Of a stretch of 64,000 bases of DNA, positions 8,525 through 16,980 are shown in pieces. Each line of letters begins with the position of its first letter. Within the stretch, counting starts at the first letter, position 1. The translations under genes were made by a program, and so were the position numbers. A model generated the notes under the pieces. It saw nothing but the letters and a program-made list of their open reading frames with translations. It had not been told where the DNA came from and did not search any database. The DNA is from Pseudomonas saponiphila (GTDB lineage: Bacteria > Pseudomonadota > Gammaproteobacteria > Pseudomonadales > Pseudomonadaceae), in contig NZ_FNTJ01000001.1 of assembly GCF_900105185.1 (NCBI RefSeq), positions 496,001 to 560,000 of the forward strand, read 5' to 3'.

Positions 8525-9948
8525 GGAATCTCCTTGGCCTGAGCCGTATCGTCATTGGGGCGCCCTAGGAAATGCTCTAGGAGCAGGTGCTTTACCGCGG
8601 TGGCCGGCAGGTGCTCCGGCAGTGGTAAATCGCAATCGGTGATCAGCAGGGGCCCGACCTCGGCGTTACTCGGCAAGCGTCCGTGGCTGCCGCGAATCAG
8701 TGAGGTGTCCAGGGGAATCAGGTCCATGTAGTAGCGAAAGCCGAGCTTCTTCTGCAGCAGGCGCCGCGCTACCCGTAGTTTGGGAAAGCGGATCGCCGGG
8801 TCGATGAACAGCTCCAGTGGGTCGTAGCCCGGCTTGCGGTGGATATCCACGGTGCGGGCGAAGTCCGGGGCCAGGCGATCGTCGAACCAGTAGTAGTAAT
8901 CGAACCAGAAGCCCGCGGCGGCCACCGCCACCAGCTCGCCGCTGCGCGGGTGATCCAGTTGCCTGGCCCGTTGCTCGGCCTTGTCCAGCACCTGCTCGAT
9001 GCCGGGCTGGCGCTGCAACAGCGCCTTGACCCGGGCGATGTCCTTGGGCTCGCGCACATAGACGTGGGCGATCTGGTGGTCGACCACGGCAAAGGCCGCG
9101 CTGGCGCCGGGATCGAGCAACTCCCAGCTCAGGGAGCGGCGAACTTGCAGCAGGCCCTGTTCACGCAGCACGCGGTTGATGGAGATCGACTGCTGTACCG
9201 CTTCGATGCCGTATTCGGAAACCAGCATCACTGCCGCACCCTGCTGCCGGGCAAAATCCAGCAGGCGCCCGACTTCATGATCGATGGCCCGCACTTCGTC
9301 GCTGATGGACGGATGCTCGGGGCCCAGGCGCTGCAGGCTGTAGTCCAGGTGTGGCAGGTAGATCAGTTGCAGGTGCGGCCGGTTGATCTGGAACTCGGCG
9401 ATGGCGCAGTCGACGATCCAGCGGCTGGAGGCAATCCCCGCCGCCGGGCCCCAGAAGCCCGGAAAGGGAAACTCACCGATCTGCTGTTCAATGCGCTCGT
9501 GCAGTCCGGGCGGTGACGAATAGAGGCCGAAAATTTTGCGCCCGTCAGCGGGGTAATGCGGCCGCGGAGTGATGGCCGCGTCCACCTGGGCATGCATGTT
9601 GAACCACCAGAACAGCTGGCTGCAGCGCAGGTCGGGGATCTGCCGCTGCAGGGTCTGCCAGATCTTCTCGCCCTGGATCAGCCCATTGGGCTGCAGCCAG
9701 AAACGCACTTCGGCCTGATCGCGAAAATACCAGCCGTTGCCGACAATGCCGTGTTCCGAGGGTGGCAAGCCGGTGAGGATCGAGGCCTGCACCGTCGAGG
9801 TCACGGCCGGGAACACCGGTTGCAGTCTGGCCATCCGTGCCCGTTGCAGCAGGGCGTTGATGCGCGGGGTGGCCGGGCCCAGCAGGCTCGGGGTCAGGCC
9901 CACCACATTGATCAGCAGCAAGGGTTGGCGCAGGGTTTCAGAGGGCAT
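8503..9948 (-). CDS. eboF: EboF-like alkaline-phosphatase-superfamily protein
   Basis: 481 residues. The fold is that of the nucleotide pyrophosphatase/phosphodiesterase branch of the alkaline phosphatase superfamily: the nucleophile-type segment FPAVTSTVQASILTG (about residues 46-60; Thr/Ser), then GLPPSEHGIVGNGW (His metal ligand region), LIYLPHLDYSLQRLGP and a late SHG motif (GSHGRLPSN). No signal peptide is seen. It overlaps eboE by 11 bp and the haem-protein gene by 22 bp. In the ebo cluster of cyanobacteria and other bacteria the corresponding gene is eboF. The family assignment is firm from motifs; the name rests on the surrounding set of ebo genes. Confidence 0.85.
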   Translation of the reverse strand: MPSETLRQPLLLINVVGLTPSLLGPATPRINALLQRARMARLQPVFPAVTSTVQASILTGLPPSEHGIVGNGWYFRDQAEVRFWLQPNGLIQGEKIWQTLQRQIPDLRCSQLFWWFNMHAQVDAAITPRPHYPADGRKIFGLYSSPPGLHERIEQQIGEFPFPGFWGPAAGIASSRWIVDCAIAEFQINRPHLQLIYLPHLDYSLQRLGPEHPSISDEVRAIDHEVGRLLDFARQQGAAVMLVSEYGIEAVQQSISINRVLREQGLLQVRRSLSWELLDPGASAAFAVVDHQIAHVYVREPKDIARVKALLQRQPGIEQVLDKAEQRARQLDHPRSGELVAVAAAGFWFDYYYWFDDRLAPDFARTVDIHRKPGYDPLELFIDPAIRFPKLRVARRLLQKKLGFRYYMDLIPLDTSLIRGSHGRLPSNAEVGPLLITDCDLPLPEHLPATAVKHLLLEHFLGRPNDDTAQAKEIPCGEPSL

Positions 9949-11176
9949 GGGCGGGGGCCTCCATGAGCGACGCTTGCCCGTGCAGCAAGTGCCGTTGGCG
10001 CAGCTGTGCCTCGACCCATTGCAGTTCCGCGGCGATGCCGTGGAGCAGGGCCTGCTCGGTGTCCGGGCGCAAGGCGCCGGGCAGCACGTTCCAACTGTAG
10101 GTTTCGACCTCCAGTACCGGCTGGAACTGCGGGTGGGCGGCTAGAAAGTCGAAGGTGCGCAGCAGCGCCTGCTGGCTGCCATGGAGCTCCGGCAGCAGGA
10201 ACTGCTCGCTAAACAGGGGCACATGGAAGTGGATCCGCAGCTCGGGACAGTGCCCCTGTTGCGGCTGCGCCGCTTGCAGCGCCTTGGGCAGGTCGGCCCA
10301 GGCCAGCAGTTGCCCCGCGCGGTCCCGGGCCTTGACCTGATGCAGGTAGGTGGCTTCGACAAAGCTGCCCAGGGCCTGCAGTACCTGCTGGCGGCGTTGC
10401 GAATCGGCCTCGGGCAAGTGGCAGATCAGCGCATTGGACAACTGGATCTTGCCCACCGGTATGCGCGCTTGCAGCAAGCGTTGCAGCGATTGATAGCAGT
10501 CTTCGAAGACCACCGCCTGGTGGCAGACGTCGAAACACAGCGCCAGGTACTGATGGTGTGGGTCGCAGGTTTTCCAGCGTTGAAAGAAAGCGATGGCCTG
10601 ATCGGTGTTTTCCAGGACGCAGTCCGGCTCCATTTCCAGGCACAGGAGAATCTTCTTGCCGCTGCGCCGATGCAGGCTGGCCAGCCCGGCGGTCAACTGC
10701 AACAGCTGAGCCTCGGCCTGTTGTTGCTGGGCCGCGTCCCAATGTGCGGCGTACCCCAGGGGCACGCTGGAAATCACCCCCAGGGGACAGTCCAGGGGCA
10801 GGGCGGCAGCCAGCAGTTCTGCCAGTTGCAGGCTGTATTCCAGGCGCTGCGGTTCGGCCCAGGTCGGCCGGTAGACCTCGGCCTTGACCGCGCCCTGATG
10901 GAATTGGCCATAAGGAAAGCCGTTGAGGGAGGTCAGGCGCAGCCCGCAGTCGTGGAGCAAGCCGAGGAACGCCTCGCGCGCCGCGGGCTGTTGCAATTCG
11001 TTGGCCGCCTGGGCACTGATCCACAGACCGCTGTCCTGCACCGCCAGCCCGCGCTGGCGGCGCACGCCCTGGAAGTGCTGCTGGATCGACGCCTGCAGGT
11101 CGGCCAGGTTCCGGGCCGGGTGCACGTTGCTGCAGTAGCCGACCTGCGCGGCGTTCCAACCGGCCTCGGCGCTCAT
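9938..11176 (-). CDS. eboE: EboE-like TIM-barrel protein (sugar phosphate isomerase/epimerase type)
   Basis: 412 residues from ATG 11176, which forms a 4-bp ATGA overlap with the stop of eboB. The sequence fits the xylose isomerase-like TIM barrel: YCSNVHPARNLADL at the start, LCLEMEPDC (metal-ligand Glu strand), LALCFDVCHQAVVF (Asp/His strand), and LRIHFHVP near the end. In ebo clusters this protein is called metabolite traffic protein EboE. Its substrate is not known. It is followed directly by eboF. Assignment from fold motifs plus gene neighbourhood. Confidence 0.85.
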   Translation of the reverse strand: MSAEAGWNAAQVGYCSNVHPARNLADLQASIQQHFQGVRRQRGLAVQDSGLWISAQAANELQQPAAREAFLGLLHDCGLRLTSLNGFPYGQFHQGAVKAEVYRPTWAEPQRLEYSLQLAELLAAALPLDCPLGVISSVPLGYAAHWDAAQQQQAEAQLLQLTAGLASLHRRSGKKILLCLEMEPDCVLENTDQAIAFFQRWKTCDPHHQYLALCFDVCHQAVVFEDCYQSLQRLLQARIPVGKIQLSNALICHLPEADSQRRQQVLQALGSFVEATYLHQVKARDRAGQLLAWADLPKALQAAQPQQGHCPELRIHFHVPLFSEQFLLPELHGSQQALLRTFDFLAAHPQFQPVLEVETYSWNVLPGALRPDTEQALLHGIAAELQWVEAQLRQRHLLHGQASLMEAPAHAL

Positions 11177-12057
11177 TTGATCACCGGTTCCTGGCCGCGC
11201 AGGGCCGAGTTGTCCTGCCACTGGCGGCGTTGATCGATGGGCAGCGGGCTGCTCACCAGCTGTTTGTCCAGTTGCCCGCTCTGGGCGAAGAAATCCACCG
11301 GGTTGTGGAACAGCACCTGTTCCACCTGGGCCTCGCTGAACCCGGCGGCGAGCATGGCCTGGCCGGTCTTGGGCACCTTGAGCGGATCGCTGATGCCCCA
11401 GTCGGCGGCGCTGTTGACCACCATTTTCTCGGTGCCGTACTGCTGCAGCAGGGCCACCATGCGCTGCTCCGACATCTTGGTATTGGGGTAGATCGAGTGC
11501 CCGCGCCAGCAGTCGCTGTCCAGCACCAGGGGCAGGGTCAGTTCATTGAGGTGGTCGATGATCACCAGGTGCTCGGCGATGCCCACTTCGCGGATCACCG
11601 CCAGGGTGCGCTTGGTGCCGCCGATCTTGTCCCGGTGCGGGGTGTGCACCAGTACCGGCAGGTTGAACTGCTTGGCCAGTTCCAGCTGCGCGGCGAGAAA
11701 ACGGTCTTCCTCGGGGGTGATGTCGTCGTAGCCGATCTCGCCGATGGCCACCACGCCGTCCTTGACCAGGTAGCGCGGGAGGATCTCCAGCACCTCGTTG
11801 GCCACCGACAGGTCATTAGCTTCCTTGGGGTTCAGGCCAATGGTGCAGAAATGGTGAATGCCGAACATGCTGGCGCGAAAGCGCTCCCAGCCCAGCAGGG
11901 TGTCGAAGTAATCGATGAAGCTGCCTACGCTGGTGCGCGCCTGGCCTTGCCAGAAGGCCGGTTCGATCACCCCGGTGATTCCGGCGGCGGCCATGTTCTG
12001 ATAGTCGTCGGTGGTGCGGCTGACCATATGGATGTGCGGGTCAAAGTACTTCGGCAT
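11173..12057 (-). CDS. eboB: EboB-like TatD-family metal-dependent hydrolase
   Basis: 294 residues from ATG 12057 (MPKYFDPHIHM). The HxH metal motif is at the very start (DPHIH), followed by GEIGYDD (Glu ligand), LVHTPHRDK (His) and VIIDHLNEL (His), the order expected of the TatD amidohydrolase fold. The upstream in-frame ATG at 12189 is rejected because it would place 44 low-complexity residues ahead of the metal motif and overlap eboA. A 53-bp gap separates it from eboA, and it overlaps eboE by 4 bp. In ebo clusters this is eboB. Confidence 0.87.
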   Translation of the reverse strand: MPKYFDPHIHMVSRTTDDYQNMAAAGITGVIEPAFWQGQARTSVGSFIDYFDTLLGWERFRASMFGIHHFCTIGLNPKEANDLSVANEVLEILPRYLVKDGVVAIGEIGYDDITPEEDRFLAAQLELAKQFNLPVLVHTPHRDKIGGTKRTLAVIREVGIAEHLVIIDHLNELTLPLVLDSDCWRGHSIYPNTKMSEQRMVALLQQYGTEKMVVNSAADWGISDPLKVPKTGQAMLAAGFSEAQVEQVLFHNPVDFFAQSGQLDKQLVSSPLPIDQRRQWQDNSALRGQEPVIK

Positions 12058-12110
12058 GGTGAGTCCCTGATGCAGTGGTGAAAAATCAGTGAGGGGCGGC
12101 CCGGGGTGTT

Positions 12111-12878
12111 TCAGGCGCCGGGCGGCAAGTGTTCGAGCCAATGCGCGGGCAGACGCCGCTGCTGGCACAAGCCGCGCAGGCGCTGGCACTGGGCCTGGCT
12201 CAGGAGTTCGAAGGCGATGGCCTGGGGCAAGGCGTCGCTGACGCTGCGAAATGCAGCCAACTGCTCTTCCATGTGCTCCAGGGCCAGCTGGTTGAGGTCG
12301 ACGCTGCGGCGCTGGGCCAGGCCGACGATGCGCCCGGTGTCCAGGCCCATGCCCAGGGTCTTGAGCACCAGCTGGTGGAAGGCCCGATCGGGGTAGTGGC
12401 GGGCGGGGAAGGGGTTGTCCAGGGCGATGGCGGCGAACACCTCGCGGTTGTTGGTGCGCCCGGCCTGCAGTGCCAGGTCGAGGCTGCGGCCTTGGCTGTC
12501 CAGGTCATCGAGGACCTTGAGCAGCACGCTTTTTTCCTGGTCGTCACCCCAGAGAAACAGCTGGCGCAGCAGGGCCAGTTGATCGCTGCCGGCCTGGTGT
12601 TCCAGCAACTGCGCCAGGAGCAGGGCCCGGGCCAGCTGAATACGCTCGGTGTCCGGGCCGGTGAGCGGTGCCGGCTGGCCAAGCCGCCGTTTGCACTGGC
12701 TGCTGAGCAGCACCAGGGTATCGGCCGAGGGCTGCCGCGCCAGTTGTTCCAGGGCCTCGTGCCACCAGCGCCGGCTCGGGTCGTCGAGCTGCTGCTCAAG
12801 TTGCCGGCGGCGTTCGGCAAAGGCAGCATGGCGCAGGGTGAGCGCAGGCGAGAGCGGGGAAACGACGTCCAGGGTCAT
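12111..12878 (-). CDS. eboA: EboA domain-containing protein
   Basis: 255 residues from ATG 12878 (MTLDVVSPLSPALTLRH), which overlaps the stop of eboC in an ATGA. The protein is predicted to be all-helical and soluble, with many Gln, Leu and Arg and a WWHEALEQL segment. It has a NREVFAAIALDNPFPARHYP segment that I recall as the conserved core of EboA domains. Molecular role unknown in any organism I am aware of. The identity rests mainly on its position between eboC and eboB. A longer open frame extends to 13697, but that part is antisense-quality sequence running over eboC in another frame. Confidence 0.8.
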   Translation of the reverse strand: MTLDVVSPLSPALTLRHAAFAERRRQLEQQLDDPSRRWWHEALEQLARQPSADTLVLLSSQCKRRLGQPAPLTGPDTERIQLARALLLAQLLEHQAGSDQLALLRQLFLWGDDQEKSVLLKVLDDLDSQGRSLDLALQAGRTNNREVFAAIALDNPFPARHYPDRAFHQLVLKTLGMGLDTGRIVGLAQRRSVDLNQLALEHMEEQLAAFRSVSDALPQAIAFELLSQAQCQRLRGLCQQRRLPAHWLEHLPPGA

Positions 12879-13759
12879 GTCGGCTTGATCCAACGTTGAA
12901 GGTGGGGAAGCAGGAAGAACACCAGTACGCACAACAGGCTGCCCAGGGGCTGATTGGCCAGGGCCAGCACCAGGGCATCGAACAGTGGCAGGGCCGCCAG
13001 TCCCGCACCGATGAAGGCGCGGATCTGCCGCTGCCGCGGGTTGGCCAGGTGGCGCCGGTAGTGCCAGCCCAGCCAGCCGAGCCACAGCAGCAGGACCAGC
13101 CAGAACACCCCGTTTTTGGCGTAGAAGGCCAGCACCAGCGGGCTGAGCATCAGCAGCAGCGGCAGGCGGCTGAGCAACTGGTTGCGGTGCTCCAGCCGGG
13201 CCAGGTAGGTCAGGCCGGCGATGTAGGTGCCCAGCAAGGCGGCGCACAGCCACAGCGGTTGTGGTGGCAGCGCCAGGCAGGCGGCGGCGGTCAGGTACAG
13301 GGCCGAGCGGCAGCCGCCCATCAGCCAGACGCTGTGGGGATAGTTCTTGTGCAGCAGGTTGTAGGCGAGGATGAACAGCAGCAGCAATCCGGCACTGGCC
13401 AGCAGCCAGTGGGGCTGGGCGATCAGCTGGCTCAGGCCCAGCACCGCCAGGCTCGCCAGTAGCAACAGGGCGGCGGTGGCCAGGCTGACCTGGGTGCGAC
13501 TGACCAGGCCGAGAACAATCGGTCGCGGGTTCTGATGCCGCAGGTCCCAGTCGGCATCCAGCAGGTCGTTGAGCAGCATGCCGGCCAGGTACAGCGCCGA
13601 GAGCGCCACCAGCAGCAGGGTCCAGACCAGCGGTGAAGGCGGCGCCTGGGTGGTGGCGCTGCTGGCCAGCAGGGCGGCGGCCAGGGCGTTGGTCCACACC
13701 GTCGGCAGGTTGGAGACGCGGCCCAGGGTCAGCCAGGTGGTCAACGAGGAATGGCTCAT
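12875..13759 (-). CDS. eboC: EboC-like UbiA-family prenyltransferase
   Basis: 294 residues from ATG 13759 (ATGA overlap with eboD). It is a multi-spanning membrane protein of the UbiA superfamily: NLPTVWTNALAAALL in the first helix region, then the first Asp-rich motif NDLLDADWD (about residues 63-71), followed by QNPRPIVLGLVS. The region where the second Asp-rich motif of UbiA enzymes usually falls reads GLTYLARLEHRNQL and has no DxxxD, which may be a feature of the EboC branch. Expected role: moving or attaching a prenyl group at the membrane, substrate unknown. Confidence 0.85.
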   Translation of the reverse strand: MSHSSLTTWLTLGRVSNLPTVWTNALAAALLASSATTQAPPSPLVWTLLLVALSALYLAGMLLNDLLDADWDLRHQNPRPIVLGLVSRTQVSLATAALLLLASLAVLGLSQLIAQPHWLLASAGLLLLFILAYNLLHKNYPHSVWLMGGCRSALYLTAAACLALPPQPLWLCAALLGTYIAGLTYLARLEHRNQLLSRLPLLLMLSPLVLAFYAKNGVFWLVLLLWLGWLGWHYRRHLANPRQRQIRAFIGAGLAALPLFDALVLALANQPLGSLLCVLVFFLLPHLQRWIKPT

Positions 13760-15639
13760 CGGGCGCAGTCCTCGCTCCAGGCGACGTCCGGGCCGCCGAA
13801 ACTGGCCAGGCGCAACAGTGCCTGTTCCATCAGTGGCAGGTCGATGTGATGCACATCGATGGAGTGCCCGAGGCGGTTGAGCATCGGGATCGACAGCTGG
13901 CCGCCCAGATGCTGGCGGAACTCTTCCAGGCCGATCAGCACCAGGGAGCGGCCCTGGGCATCCTTCAGGCCGAGCTCCGGTGGACACAGGTTGAAGCCGA
14001 GCTGCTCCAGCAGTTGCAGCAGGCGTTGGGTTTCGGTGTCGCTCAGCAGGCCGCAGGCATTGGCATAGAGCGCGTCCAGGGCCATGCCCACCGCCACTGC
14101 CTCGCCATGGCGCAGGCGATGCCGGCTGAGGTTCTCCAGCTTGTGCGCTGCCCAGTGTCCGTAGTCCAGGGGCCGGCCGTTGCCCCGCTCGAAGGGATCG
14201 CCGGCGCCGGTGATATGTCCCAGGTGCAGTTCCGCGCAGCGGCGGATGGCGTAGCGGCTGGCGCTGTGTTCGAAGGTGGCCAGGGCCTGGGCTTGCTGCT
14301 CCATCCATTGGAAGAACGCGGCGTCCTTGATCACCGCCACTTTCACCGCTTCGGCCAGCCCGGCGATCTGGTCCCGGGGCGACAGGCTGAGCAGCCACTG
14401 GAAGTCGTTGATCACCGCTGTGGCCGGGTAGAAGGCCCCCAGCAGGTTCTTCTGGGCAAAGGCATTGATGCCGTTCTTGACCCCGATGCCGGCGTCGTTC
14501 TGCGCCAGCACCGTGGTCGGGATGCGGATCAGGCGCATGCCCCGATGGAAGGTGGCGCAGGCGTAGCCCACCGCGTCCAGCAGCGCACCGCCGCCCAGGG
14601 CCAGCACATAGCAGTGGCGGTCCAGGCCGTGTTCGAGCATCTGTGCGTACAGCTGCTGCAAGACTTCGGGGGTCTTGCTCAGCTCGCCTGCCGGCACCGG
14701 GATCGGCGCGGCCTGCAGGTGCAGGTCGGCGGCATGGGCGGTGAAGTAGGCGTCGATCTGTTGCGGCAACTGCGGGGAGCACAGCAGCAGGTGTTCATCG
14801 ACGAACACCAGCACTGTGGTGCGCCCCGCCCGTGGTTGGGCCAGTTGCTGGTGCAGGCAGGGGTTGTCGACCTGGAAGACGTGATCGGTGAACAGCACCG
14901 GGTAGTGGTAGCTCACCTCAAAGCGGCCTTCCAGGGCCTGTGCCTGATCGCTCCGTGCCGGGGCCTCGCGTGGCTTGAGCAGGCTGCGGGCGCCGAGGAA
15001 CAGCCCCGGCAGGACCATGCTGGCGAGAATGGTTGCCAGCAAGGCGTGCTGTTCCACCAGCAGGCTACCGATGGCCGCATAGGCCAGGGCCAGTCCGGCA
15101 TTGGCCAGGGTGGTCACCAGCAGGAACTGGCGCAGTGGATAGCGCTGCATGCCGGCGGCCAGCACTGAGGTTTCCGCCAGCACCGGCACGCCACGCAGGC
15201 AGACCAGCGACAGGGTGCTGAGGCGATAGGCCAGTTGTCCGGGTTGCCAGCTTCTCAGTCCCAGCCAGGTGGACAGCAGGCGAAAGTAGCCGGCCCCCAG
15301 CCAGTAGCCCAGGGCGGCCCCCAGGCACAGACCGATGAAGATCACCAGATAGCCGCCGATGGCGCCCAGGGCCGCCACGGCCAGCAGCGCGACCAGGCTC
15401 GAAGGCACCGGCAACAGCACATCCAGCGCCAGCAGGGCGATCAACAGCAAGGCCAGGCTGGTGCGTTGCACGGGATCGGTCGGGAGGAAGCCGCCGAGCT
15501 GATTCAGCAGTTGTTGGATCTGCTCTTCGAACAGCAGGAAGCTGGCGACCACCAGGGTCGAAAACAGCAATAAGGAAAGCCAGTAGTTTTCCGCCGTACC
15601 CTTCAGTGAGAAAGCACGAGGCAATGAGCTGCGCTTCAT
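13756..15639 (-). CDS. eboD: EboD: VTT/DedA-type membrane domain fused to 3-dehydroquinate synthase-like domain
   Basis: 627 residues. Residues ~20-220 form a membrane part with about five hydrophobic helices and the layout of a VTT (TVP38/DedA) domain: LLPVPSSLVALLAVAAL, a RGVPVLAETSVLAAGM segment and a FLLVTTLANAGLALAY segment. Residues ~240-600 are a sugar-phosphate cyclase of the AroB type: GGGALLDAVGYACA (NAD binding), HRGMRLIRIPTTVLAQND, GLAEAVKVAVIKD, LDYGHWAAHKLE and HGEAVAVGM keep the metal ligands (Glu, His, His). The usual EboD is only the second half. ATG 15639 is preferred; TTG 15642 directly before it is possible. It is the first gene of the unit. Confidence 0.85.
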   Translation of the reverse strand: MKRSSLPRAFSLKGTAENYWLSLLLFSTLVVASFLLFEEQIQQLLNQLGGFLPTDPVQRTSLALLLIALLALDVLLPVPSSLVALLAVAALGAIGGYLVIFIGLCLGAALGYWLGAGYFRLLSTWLGLRSWQPGQLAYRLSTLSLVCLRGVPVLAETSVLAAGMQRYPLRQFLLVTTLANAGLALAYAAIGSLLVEQHALLATILASMVLPGLFLGARSLLKPREAPARSDQAQALEGRFEVSYHYPVLFTDHVFQVDNPCLHQQLAQPRAGRTTVLVFVDEHLLLCSPQLPQQIDAYFTAHAADLHLQAAPIPVPAGELSKTPEVLQQLYAQMLEHGLDRHCYVLALGGGALLDAVGYACATFHRGMRLIRIPTTVLAQNDAGIGVKNGINAFAQKNLLGAFYPATAVINDFQWLLSLSPRDQIAGLAEAVKVAVIKDAAFFQWMEQQAQALATFEHSASRYAIRRCAELHLGHITGAGDPFERGNGRPLDYGHWAAHKLENLSRHRLRHGEAVAVGMALDALYANACGLLSDTETQRLLQLLEQLGFNLCPPELGLKDAQGRSLVLIGLEEFRQHLGGQLSIPMLNRLGHSIDVHHIDLPLMEQALLRLASFGGPDVAWSEDCAR

Positions 15640-16280
15640 CAAGCATCCCTCTTGATTGATATGACTAATTCCGTGTCAGTGTCAGCTGGGTCAGGCAGGG
15701 AGGGTGTCCGGTTATTCAAATCCTCAGCAGTTCTTATTGGTTTTCTGGCGGCTGAAGCACACTTCAGTGGCGAGTAGCTATCAACTTAGTCAAGGCCGCC
15801 GGATTTGCAAGCAGGCTCAATGAAGTGGCCTGCAAGGAAAATATATGGCGCGTTGAGAAAGTCTGGGCGAGACGAGAAAACAACCCGAAAGACCAGCGGC
15901 TACGGGGAGGGGGCAAGCCGTTTCCTCAGTAAATGCGGGGCGCAGCGGCGATGCCATGTTCCTGCTGGCTATTTGGTTTATTTCTTTTTGTTATATGAGG
16001 TTCAAGTAACTAGTGGAAGTAAGTGGGGATGTTGTTATGCAGTTGTAATGGGACGAAAGTGCAAGATTAACAGGCGTGTTCGGTATTTGAGATAATGCGC
16101 GGGTTAATTAGTTTTATTAGTCAGCTATTGAATAGTCGGCTTGTTAGTGGTGTTGGTTATTGGGCTTTTTATGGGGAGTTTGAGGGCGGGGCGCTGCAAC
16201 TAGAAATTATTTAAAAGTTAACTGGAATCATTCGTAATTGTTGGTGGCTGTTGCACTTGCTGCATCATGCCGTGAGTGAT
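15640..16280. other. AT-rich non-coding region upstream of the ebo cluster
   Basis: About 640 bp without a convincing gene. The part from roughly 15960 to 16245 is markedly richer in A and T than anything else in the window (for example ATTATTTAAAAG at about 16206). It should contain the promoter of the minus-strand ebo unit. An open frame of 96 codons on the plus strand (15805-16095) has no ribosome site and unusual composition, so I do not call it. No clear sigma-70 hexamer pair can be picked out by eye. Confidence 0.5.
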
Positions 16281-16303
16281 TGCGGTGGGGAGCGCCCACC
16301 GCA
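16281..16303 (-). terminator. Hairpin downstream of isochorismatase-like gene, possible terminator
   Basis: A perfect 9-bp inverted repeat, TGCGGTGGG / CCCACCGCA with a five-base loop, lies 27 bp after the stop of the minus-strand hydrolase gene. There is no run of T after it on either strand, so an intrinsic terminator is only possible, not certain. Confidence 0.4.
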
Positions 16304-16329
16304 AGGCCGAAGGGGCTTCAAGCCGTCCG

Positions 16330-16878
16330 TTACGCCGCCAGAAACTCTTCAGTGGACAACACGCTGGCGTAGGCAAAGGCCAGGGCCGCCATCACCGCGC
16401 TCTGCACTTGCGCCGCCGGCACGCGCTGACCATTGAACTCCAGGTCGAGGGTGGCGCAGGCGTCATGGATCACCTTCACCGGGTAACCCAGGTCGGCTGC
16501 GGCACGGGTGGTGCCTTCCACGCACATGTGGCTCATGTTGCCGATGATCACCAGTTCCTCGATGCCCTGCTGCTTGAGGATCGACTGCAGTTCGGTGTCA
16601 CGGAATGAATTGACGAAGTGCTTGAGCACCACCGGCTCGTCGCCCTGGTTCAGCACCTTGGGGTGCAGGCGTGCGCCCTCGGAACCCGGCGTGAAGAACG
16701 GCGCGCTGTCAGAGGTGAATTCATGGCGGACATGCACCACCGGATCGGCGTTGCGGCGAAAGGCCTGGATCAGCCTCGCGGCGTTGTCCGCCGCCGCGTC
16801 GACTCCGACCAGCGGCCACTTGCCGCCGGCGAAGTAGTCGTTCTGGATATCGATTACGATGAGCGCCTGTTTGGCCAT
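16330..16878 (-). CDS. Isochorismatase-family cysteine hydrolase
   Basis: 182 residues from ATG 16878, supported by GGAGG upstream; the longer frame to 16926 is not. The catalytic set of the family is present: Asp in VIDIQNDYFAGG (about residue 10), Lys in VVLKHFVNSF, and the nucleophile Cys in GNMSHMCVEGTTRAAADLGY (about residue 118). Members hydrolyse amides or vinyl ethers (nicotinamidase, isochorismatase and similar); the substrate here is unknown. It is divergent from the GlxA-type regulator at 16981, with about 100 bp between, so that regulator may control it. Confidence 0.88.
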   Translation of the reverse strand: MAKQALIVIDIQNDYFAGGKWPLVGVDAAADNAARLIQAFRRNADPVVHVRHEFTSDSAPFFTPGSEGARLHPKVLNQGDEPVVLKHFVNSFRDTELQSILKQQGIEELVIIGNMSHMCVEGTTRAAADLGYPVKVIHDACATLDLEFNGQRVPAAQVQSAVMAALAFAYASVLSTEEFLAA

Positions 16879-16980
16879 GGGTGTTGCCTCCAAGTGAGTG
16901 TTTGCTGTGGGGCCCAGTATCGGCACCCGCTGTCCATTGGAGGATTGGCCGCAACGACATTAACGGGGGGAAAACTGACA

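Noticed and set aside
15805..16095. 96-codon open frame on the plus strand upstream of ebo
   Set aside because: No ribosome site, mixed composition, and it runs through the AT-rich control region; looks like chance.
16281..16303. Hairpin as a firm intrinsic terminator
   Set aside because: No T-run follows on either strand; kept only as a low-confidence terminator.
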